In this document: piece after piece, positions 6,745 through 10,871 of the stretch
How positions within the stretch are numbered: position 1 is the first letter of the stretch
Layout: each line of letters starts with the position of its first letter
Assembly: GCA_041936745.1 (NCBI GenBank)
Contig: JBHGWS010000126.1
Coordinates: forward strand, 1 to 10,871
DNA length: 10,871 nt
From: Darwinibacter acetoxidans_A
GTDB taxonomy: Bacteria; Bacillota; Limnochordia; Darwinibacteriales; Darwinibacteriaceae
Reading direction: 5' to 3'
The notes under the pieces: generated by a model
The model's input: only the letters and a program-made list of their open reading frames with translations
What the model was told of the DNA's origin: nothing
Databases searched by the model: none
Made by a program: the position numbers and the translations under genes

Positions 6745-7224
6745 TTAAGGATTACTCAGTGTAAAAGAGAAGATAACAGAATCTTCCCCGCGGCGGGGCT
6801 GCCGACCCTGCTTGGCCAATATCTTGATATCCCAACTCAAAACCTCCGCTCCCCAGCCACCGTTTTGGACTGCAGTAAAACCGGTAACGGGAAACCAACT
6901 TGCGAATCGATCCCCCGCGGGCCGCATGTGCACCTCAAAACCGCTCTGCTCTATAGCCGCAATACTCAGGGCCCAATCAGAATTACTTTCCACTAGGATC
7001 TTGCCTACGTTTTCGATTATCAAATCCTGTCCCCAATCAAAGCCGGGCCACGGATATGTAAAGTTCACGGCCACCGGTTCCAAAACCGTTAACCGCTGCA
7101 TGGGCGGAATGGTTGCCCGCACTTCGATCTTAGCAGAGGCCAATTCCCGCGCTTCCAGTGAGGTTACACTTAACACCGCAGTCAGCAAGATTATAGCAAT
7201 TAACATTTGCTTTTTTGTGATCAT
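6745..7224 (-). CDS. Secreted beta-sandwich family protein under c-di-GMP riboswitch control
   Basis: A 159-residue protein with a signal peptide (residues about 1-26: MITKKQ, a hydrophobic stretch, then SLEARE). The mature part is beta-rich: KIEVRATIPPMQRLTVLEPV, then IENVGKILVESNSDWALSI, ending in EDSVIFSFTLSNP. The VESNSDWALSI segment and the final strand match the layout of the other secreted proteins here, though this is the most divergent member. ATG start with GAGGGGG 8-13 bases ahead. It is a single-gene unit: promoter, c-di-GMP-I riboswitch and terminator precede it (7274-7457), and the bidirectional terminator follows. Its expression should therefore track the cell's c-di-GMP level, fitting a surface or adhesion role. 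The molecular function is not known. Confidence 0.88.
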   Translation of the reverse strand: MITKKQMLIAIILLTAVLSVTSLEARELASAKIEVRATIPPMQRLTVLEPVAVNFTYPWPGFDWGQDLIIENVGKILVESNSDWALSIAAIEQSGFEVHMRPAGDRFASWFPVTGFTAVQNGGWGAEVLSWDIKILAKQGRQPRRGEDSVIFSFTLSNP

Positions 7225-7273
7225 GCCTTGTACCCCCTCTTAATTTTTATATGGGTGAGGCCGTCTAAAAGTG

Positions 7274-7311
7274 CAAAAAGGCCTACCTGATCCCCGAAGG
7301 AGTGGTAGGCT
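7274..7311 (-). terminator. Riboswitch expression-platform terminator
   Basis: On the minus strand GCCTACC (7310-7304) pairs with GGTAGGC (7287-7281), with a UUCG-containing apical part, followed by CTTTTT. It sits between the aptamer and the start codon at 7224, the classic transcription-attenuation position. The apical CTTCGG (within about 7293-7299) copies the 5' side of aptamer helix P1. Confidence 0.85.
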
Positions 7312-7328
7312 TGTCCACCTATTCTTCT

Positions 7329-7411
7329 CTTCGGCAACCCAGCCGCCGTGCCTTACGGGTTAGGCCTGTGGTTTTGCGCCCCCACCTTTCGAAGGGTTTG
7401 CCTTTACGAAG
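7329..7411 (-). ncRNA. Cyclic-di-GMP-I (GEMM-I) riboswitch aptamer
   Basis: Read on the minus strand the conserved GEMM-I elements occur in order: CUUCG (P1 5' side), AAAGGCAAAC, a P2 hairpin capped by a GAAA tetraloop (CCUUCGAAAGG), GGCGCAAAACCAC, the tetraloop receptor segment AGGCCUAA, a P3 stem, GGCGGCUGGGUUGCCGA, and CGAAG (P1 3' side). P1 pairs 7407-7411 with 7329-7333. A strong promoter ends about 18 bases upstream and an intrinsic terminator follows 17 bases downstream. This class binds c-di-GMP and controls motility, adhesion and surface genes in many Bacillota. Confidence 0.95.
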
Positions 7412-7428
7412 TGTTTCTATTTATTTTC

Positions 7429-7457
7429 ATTATATTACATATTATGGCAAGATGCAA
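7429..7457 (-). promoter_or_regulatory. Sigma-A type promoter of the riboswitch transcript
   Basis: Minus strand: -35 TTGCAT (7457-7452), a 17-base spacer, and a perfect -10 TATAAT (7434-7429). Transcription would begin near 7421, about ten bases before the aptamer. Confidence 0.85.
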
Positions 7458-7494
7458 ATGAATTTTACCTAAGAGTAGGATTACCAATGGGCTC

Positions 7495-7525
7495 TAAAAG
7501 GCGGGCCAACTTTAGGTTGACCCGC
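7495..7525 (-). terminator. Rho-independent terminator downstream of the 7664-8194 gene
   Basis: On the minus strand GCGGG-t-CAAC-CTAAA-GTTG-g-CCCGC forms a stem with one mismatch, followed by CTTTTAG. It separates the upstream secreted-protein operon from the riboswitch unit. Confidence 0.65.
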
Positions 7526-7582
7526 AGAACTTTAATATTGTGCCACGAGAACGCTTGGGCCGTTACCATATCCAACTATTAT

Positions 7583-7645
7583 TCAATAGGGATAAACTTT
7601 CATTAGCTCTTCCATTACTTTGCCTCCCTGAATTTGTTTCTTCAT
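7583..7645 (-). CDS. Possible 20-residue peptide ORF
   Basis: An ATG at 7645 opens a 20-codon frame (begins MKKQIQGGK, ends MKVYPY) that starts 18 bases after the stop of the upstream secreted-protein gene. An AGAGGT lies 11-16 bases upstream, too far for a strong site. A CCCTGA/TCAGGG inverted repeat (7626-7631 with 7647-7652) places the start codon in a hairpin loop. It may be only 3' UTR sequence. The rest of 7526-7663 shows nothing else. Confidence 0.2.
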   Translation of the reverse strand: MKKQIQGGKVMEELMKVYPY

Positions 7646-7663
7646 CTCAGGGCTTACCTCTTC

Positions 7664-8194
7664 TTAATTCGCCGAAACTGTAAGTGTTATTACGTCATGA
7701 TAATCATCGGCCTTAAATTTGAAAAAGTGATCAGCAAACGACCATCTTTCTCCCTCATGTGGGTACGTTGTGTTTTTCCGGAAACGAGCTTTGAACGGTA
7801 TTTCGATGGGATGATCTTTCCACGAATAATTTTTGCTATGCCATCCCCTTGATTGAAACGAGTTACCGACTTCCCCGACTGGAGTGATATACTCAACAAA
7901 TTTATATAAATAGTCGTTTTCTGCTGCAAAAGCGTTCCCTGATGATTTGAAGTGAATTTTCACATTTGTATTCGTGCGAAGAATTAATCCCGCGTCCGGT
8001 GTGTCTTGGTTTTGCCCACTAGCCGCCAAAGCCACGTCCACTTCGTAAGTGAGAGGGCCCTCAACAATTATTTCCGCATACTTGGACAGGCTCAAAATTA
8101 CTTCCTGTTCGCCTCCCACAAAATGCGCAAAAGTTGTCAGTCCGGCACCAAACACAATTATCGCCACAAGTAAACCGATTAAAGCTTTTTTCAT
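7664..8194 (-). CDS. Secreted beta-sandwich (pilin-like) family protein
   Basis: A 176-residue protein with a clear signal peptide (MKKALIGLLVAIIVFGAG through TTFA, cleavage near residue 23). The mature chain has QEVILSLSKYAEIIVEGPL, then AGLILRTNTNVKIHFKSSG, then HPIEIPFKARF and a last strand YHDVITLTVSAN. It is the nearest relative in the window of the left-edge protein (1-354), sharing IEIPFKA, the D-F-K-K region before the end, and the final strand. The C-terminal motif is of the AGxYxDTVxxTVxA kind found in secreted subunits, where the last strand often takes part in assembly; that role is inferred. ATG start with GGGGGA ahead. It lies 188 bases downstream of the chaperone-like gene and has a terminator 140 bases after its stop, so it may be the last gene of that operon. 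Confidence 0.88.
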   Translation of the reverse strand: MKKALIGLLVAIIVFGAGLTTFAHFVGGEQEVILSLSKYAEIIVEGPLTYEVDVALAASGQNQDTPDAGLILRTNTNVKIHFKSSGNAFAAENDYLYKFVEYITPVGEVGNSFQSRGWHSKNYSWKDHPIEIPFKARFRKNTTYPHEGERWSFADHFFKFKADDYHDVITLTVSAN

Positions 8195-8228
8195 TTTTAG
8201 TCCCCCTTAGATTTGTCATTCCACGTTT

Positions 8229-8324
8229 TCAGGGTTCATTCCCGATTCCCACCAGTAAGGTTAGAGTTGATAAACTTTGATGGGCGGGAGTAGATCCCTT
8301 TAAAGCATTTTTCTTTTCTTCCAT
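8229..8324 (-). CDS. Possible 31-residue small protein
   Basis: An ATG at 8324 is preceded by AAGGGGGGTG, close to the ideal AAGGAGGTG binding site, and opens a 31-codon frame (starts MEEKKNALKGSTPAHQ, ends VGIGNEP). It fills most of the gap between the chaperone-like gene and the next secreted protein. There is no signal peptide and no resemblance I know of. The frame extends further upstream (to 8417), overlapping the chaperone-like gene, but the binding site points to the internal ATG. The strong binding site argues for translation; the sequence argues for nothing in particular. Confidence 0.35.
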   Translation of the reverse strand: MEEKKNALKGSTPAHQSLSTLTLLVGIGNEP

Positions 8325-8382
8325 CACCCCCCTTACCGAACGTCTGATATAATGCAACAGAATTTGAATTTTAATTCGACTA

Positions 8383-9930
8383 CTAAATACTGCCCGTAAT
8401 CTCAAGGTCTTTTTCAACTCTTAGAATTTCCTGCCCGTCATGTTCGATTGAAACCGACACGTTATAAACTCCCGGATTTATATCAGAGATTTCCCCCTCC
8501 AAACGTTGGTTTTGGAGTGGAATCACTTCGCTCGCGCCTTCCGGGAGTGTCAGAATGCCCCGGGCAACGAATTCACCCTCTTGATCAGTAATAATGACAG
8601 CTGCCTGCGGCTGCAGTGGTACGTTTCCCGTGTTGGCGATATCTAAAACTAACAAGGCTTTATTATCTTCCAAGGCCTGGCCGTGGAGGCTCCTGATTTC
8701 CACCTTCTTTTGGTGTTGATCCCCGACTAGTATGGAAACCGGGATAACCTTTTCGCTTAACAATTCATTATCTGTAGTCGCGTAGGCCTTAATTAAAATG
8801 TTGCCATGATAGCTGGCATCCTCCGCATCGCGCGGCACGGCGAAAGTTAACCCTAGGCGGGAATTCCGCCGGCCGGGCAGTTCAAACTCATTGCTCGCCA
8901 TCCGCAATTGAATCCAGTCGATGAGAGAAAACGGATATTCCGGACTTATAGGTTGTGCCTCAACTACAATCCGGGCAGGTTCACCTATTTCACTGCTGAA
9001 TTCCAGCACCTGGGTTTTCCGTTCCCCTGCTCTTGCACCGTGGGTGATCGATTCGGGGGCAACGCTGAAAGCACCAATTTCATCCGCGGAGGGGAAATTA
9101 AAGTCACCTTCAGCGATGGTGAAGTTTTGATTTTTAACTATTTGGCCTTGATCTCCATAGCGAAAGTAAGTGCGGAAAGAATACTCACCGGGTGCTAAAC
9201 GCTTCGTAATTTCACCCAAAAACTCTACCTGGCTTTTAGGATAAAGGCGGGTAGTCTCACTATCTGTACCCATGTTATCCGGGCTCTGCAAAGTTACCCT
9301 TTCCACAAGGCGCCTTTCTTGATCCCTGATGGCCACTTCACCGGCCACTAAATAATCCCAAGCAGAAGGGTTATCGATCAAAGCCCGCAAAATCGGTTCA
9401 TTTTCTTCTCCCGGCTGCAGGCTGAGGTCTACGAGTTCAGCGACTTGCCTTAAGCCGGGCCGCTCCACCCGTATATTCAACCTCACGGCGTAGCGCACTT
9501 GAAAGACAATACCGGTTTGGGCAGTAGGAGTCCTCGGCTCAACCATAATAATTACAGTGTAAGACCCACCGGCGGAAAAGGGTACATTTACCGTGCAATT
9601 AACCCGCACATCTTCACCGGGATAAACTTTAACTTGGTTCGTCTCAAGTTTGACCCAACCAAGAGCGCTAAATGCCTCAAGAGCGGGTTTTTCATAGGCC
9701 AAGCTGCCGCTTAAAAGCTGTTTTGGTTGATACAAAGATAAATCAACCAGTTCTTCCTTACCGCTAGGCGTTAAAATCAATTCAAACTCCTTGGTTTCAC
9801 CGGGAAGCAGGTCTAAATCCAACACCATGGGCCGTACACCCACAGCATAGGTATCCTTACCCCAAAAAGAAAACAGTACAATTAATATTCCAATTACCAA
9901 TCCTAATCTTTTAAATTTATCTTTTTGCAT
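8383..9930 (-). CDS. Secreted multi-domain Ig-like protein resembling DUF916 / pilus-chaperone-like proteins
   Basis: A 515-residue exported protein with a signal peptide (about 1-29, cleavage near TYA-VG). Residues 30-155 resemble a DUF916/chaperone-like Ig fold: VGVRPMVLDLDLLPGETKEF, then VKVYPGEDVRVNCTVNVP, then SYTVIIMVEPRT. Two or three further beta-rich domains follow. Residues about 400-515 form a last Ig-like unit with LVLDIANTGNVPLQPQAAV and INPGVYNVSVSIEHDGQEIL. There is no C-terminal membrane anchor, sortase motif or barrel. It is twice as long as a classical chaperone-usher chaperone. It lies directly after a subunit-like gene, separated by a strong stem-loop, and before another subunit-like gene. 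The likely role is periplasmic or surface handling of these secreted proteins; that is inference from context. ATG start with GAGGTG ahead. Confidence 0.85.
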   Translation of the reverse strand: MQKDKFKRLGLVIGILIVLFSFWGKDTYAVGVRPMVLDLDLLPGETKEFELILTPSGKEELVDLSLYQPKQLLSGSLAYEKPALEAFSALGWVKLETNQVKVYPGEDVRVNCTVNVPFSAGGSYTVIIMVEPRTPTAQTGIVFQVRYAVRLNIRVERPGLRQVAELVDLSLQPGEENEPILRALIDNPSAWDYLVAGEVAIRDQERRLVERVTLQSPDNMGTDSETTRLYPKSQVEFLGEITKRLAPGEYSFRTYFRYGDQGQIVKNQNFTIAEGDFNFPSADEIGAFSVAPESITHGARAGERKTQVLEFSSEIGEPARIVVEAQPISPEYPFSLIDWIQLRMASNEFELPGRRNSRLGLTFAVPRDAEDASYHGNILIKAYATTDNELLSEKVIPVSILVGDQHQKKVEIRSLHGQALEDNKALLVLDIANTGNVPLQPQAAVIITDQEGEFVARGILTLPEGASEVIPLQNQRLEGEISDINPGVYNVSVSIEHDGQEILRVEKDLEITGSI

Positions 9931-9949
9931 TTTTACACCTCAAATCAAC

Positions 9950-9970
9950 TCCGGGGGCATAGCCCCCGGA
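9950..9970 (-). repeat. Strong intergenic stem-loop
   Basis: A perfect 9-bp GC-rich stem (TCCGGGGGC with GCCCCCGGA) around a three-base loop lies between the stop of the secreted protein at 9987 and the start of the chaperone-like gene at 9930. No U-tract follows on the minus strand (GTTGATTTG), so full termination is unlikely. It may protect the upstream mRNA or lower downstream expression, as known between subunit and chaperone genes of some pilus operons. Confidence 0.75.
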
Positions 9971-9986
9971 AACCATTATGCCGTTA

Positions 9987-10466
9987 TTAGTAGTTATCAA
10001 CGGCGGTGACTGTCCAAAGGATAGTATCCTGGTATTTGCCAGCAAGGATTTTATTCCAGTCTTCCCCCGGAAGATAGCTTAAGACAAATTTGAATTCGTA
10101 GGTGCCGTTAAATCCCCCCGTTGGGTATGTGCCCTCTGTTTTTGTACCGGGATGAAACTTTAGATCGTGAATTTCGTACGTGACAAATTGGTTCAAAAGA
10201 TCATCTTTAAAACCATCGGAATCTAAGGTCACGTAAATTGGCGAGTTGGCCTTTACAGATACTTTTCCAACCAAGGTCTCGCCGCTACTCCCATTCCCCG
10301 CCACCTTAAAATCGAATTTGTTGTCACTAACCGTCACTGTCGCATAGGCTTTCACGGTTAGTGTTACTTCTAGTTCCCCCTCATTGCGCCTGTCGAAATC
10401 ATCAGCAAAAACACTCGCGCTAAGCACCACAACCAACAGCAAGGCTAAAACTAACGTTCTTTTCAA
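9987..10466 (-). CDS. Secreted beta-sandwich (pilin-like) family protein, TTG start
   Basis: A 159-residue protein. Its start is a TTG at 10466 preceded by a perfect AGGAGG (10474-10479) at seven bases; the frame then opens with a clean signal peptide (MKRTLVLALLLVVVLSASVFA, cleavage before DD). The mature chain reads GELEVTLTVKAYATVTVSD, then VGKVSVKANSPIYVTLDSDG, then TYEFKFVLSYLPGEDW and a final strand AGKYQDTILWTVTAVDNY. This is the best match in the window to the AGxYxDTVxxTVxA ending. It is followed by a strong stem-loop and then the chaperone-like gene, the order expected for an abundant subunit ahead of its assembly factor. An identity as major subunit is inferred from order alone; no family can be named with certainty. 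Confidence 0.88.
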   Translation of the reverse strand: MKRTLVLALLLVVVLSASVFADDFDRRNEGELEVTLTVKAYATVTVSDNKFDFKVAGNGSSGETLVGKVSVKANSPIYVTLDSDGFKDDLLNQFVTYEIHDLKFHPGTKTEGTYPTGGFNGTYEFKFVLSYLPGEDWNKILAGKYQDTILWTVTAVDNY

Positions 10467-10497
10467 ATTACTGCCTCCTAAAGTGTTTTATTTTCAA

Positions 10498-10520
10498 ACC
10501 CCTATCTTTTAAGGGGGTGA
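10498..10520 (-). repeat. Weak stem-loop between two secreted-protein genes
   Basis: On the minus strand ACCCCCTT-AAAAG-ATAGGGGT can form a short hairpin just after the stop at 10529, followed by TTGAAAATAAAA. The tail is A-rich rather than U-rich, so it is at most a weak terminator or processing signal. Confidence 0.35.
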
Positions 10521-10528
10521 TACCGAAT

Positions 10529-10871
10529 TCATGACGGCCATTTTCGGGAAAATAATACCACTTGAACCGTACCCTCGTAACTACCCGCCAGATGATGCCA
10601 ATCAACCAGGGCCGCTAATTCCAGGATAGCGGTTCCGCCGGGAAAGCTGTTTGGACAGAGACTGATTCCTTTTTCGAAGGATTGGTAATCTTTCTCTCCA
10701 TTTACTTTCACTAACAGCTCCGAGGGCTTTAAAGTAACATCTTTGTTGTCTTTGTCTGAAAAGCGGAATTTCTCCGCCGTAAGATAAATATGCCAAGCAT
10801 TGTTATTAGACTGCACCCGAATTTCAACCGGCTCCTTGGCCTTATATAAACCGGGCCCCTTAGTCGCCTCA
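10529..10871 (-). CDS. Secreted beta-sandwich (pilin-like) family protein, C-terminal part; 5' end outside window
   Basis: The minus-strand frame is open from the right edge to the TGA at 10529-10531, so the gene starts outside and 113 codons are visible. The GTG at 10816 lies in mid-domain without a binding site and is not the start. Family marks are AKEPVEIRVQSNNNAWHIYL, which aligns with KEPVIIKVFTNADLSIGF of the left-edge protein, and an ending LAGSYEGTVQVVLFSRKW. It precedes the TTG-start family member by 62 bases and is probably in the same operon. A single Cys (ISLCPNSF) is visible. Like its relatives it is assumed to be exported, but the signal peptide lies outside the window. Confidence 0.8.
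   Translation of the reverse strand, partial: EATKGPGLYKAKEPVEIRVQSNNNAWHIYLTAEKFRFSDKDNKDVTLKPSELLVKVNGEKDYQSFEKGISLCPNSFPGGTAILELAALVDWHHLAGSYEGTVQVVLFSRKWPS

Noticed and set aside
6812..7243. 143-codon plus-strand ORF opposite the riboswitch-controlled gene
   Set aside because: The minus-strand gene has a signal peptide, ribosome binding site, promoter and riboswitch; the plus frame has none.
8908..9714. Plus-strand ORFs opposite the 515-residue gene
   Set aside because: Antisense shadows without start signals inside a well-supported long gene.
8383..9930. Calling the 515-residue protein a classical PapD-type chaperone
   Set aside because: It is twice the usual length with extra Ig-like domains, and no usher gene is present; only a resemblance is claimed.
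1..10871. CRISPR array, tRNA, rRNA, insertion sequence or phage integration site
   Set aside because: No regularly spaced repeats, cloverleaf, rRNA signature, transposase-like frame or terminal repeats with target duplications were seen by reading.

Overview
The window most likely comes from a diderm member of the Bacillota (Firmicutes). Strong AGGAGG/GGGGGG-type ribosome binding sites, intrinsic terminators with U-tracts and a c-di-GMP-I riboswitch point to a clostridia-like lineage. A true secretin and a signal-peptide protein that ends in a beta-barrel-like segment with a terminal Phe point to an outer membrane. This is inference from sequence features; no taxonomic marker gene is present.

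Layout, plus strand. Positions 1-354 hold the C-terminal end of a secreted protein that enters from the left edge. Positions 361-1530 hold a terminator, a decayed minus-strand relative of that secreted family (about 637-1118) and the leader of the first regulator. Next come four genes in one direction: a SARP/BTAD-type regulator (1531-2724), a short secretin (2970-4145), an outer-membrane protein (4173-5378) and a second, paralogous SARP/BTAD regulator (5518-6726). A bidirectional terminator lies at 6711-6740.

Layout, minus strand, converging on the second regulator. Reading from the right edge: the end of one secreted beta-sandwich protein (10529-10871), a complete family member (9987-10466), a strong intergenic stem-loop, a 515-residue secreted protein resembling DUF916/pilus-chaperone-like proteins (8383-9930), another family member (7664-8194) and a terminator. 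A separate unit follows: sigma-A type promoter, c-di-GMP-I riboswitch, terminator and a 159-residue secreted family member (6745-7224).

How they may work together. The gene set looks like a surface appendage or surface-layer export locus. It has several subunit-like secreted proteins ending in a strand of the 'AGxYxDTVxxTVxA' type, a chaperone-like secreted protein, and an outer-membrane secretin paired with an OmpM-like barrel protein. Two layers of c-di-GMP control are suggested. One is the riboswitch, which is clear. The other is a degenerate GGDEF-like C-terminal domain in both SARP regulators, which has lost the GGDEF signature but keeps an RxxD at exactly the I-site spacing. No usher, pilus ATPase or sortase is visible, so the system does not match a textbook pathway within this window.
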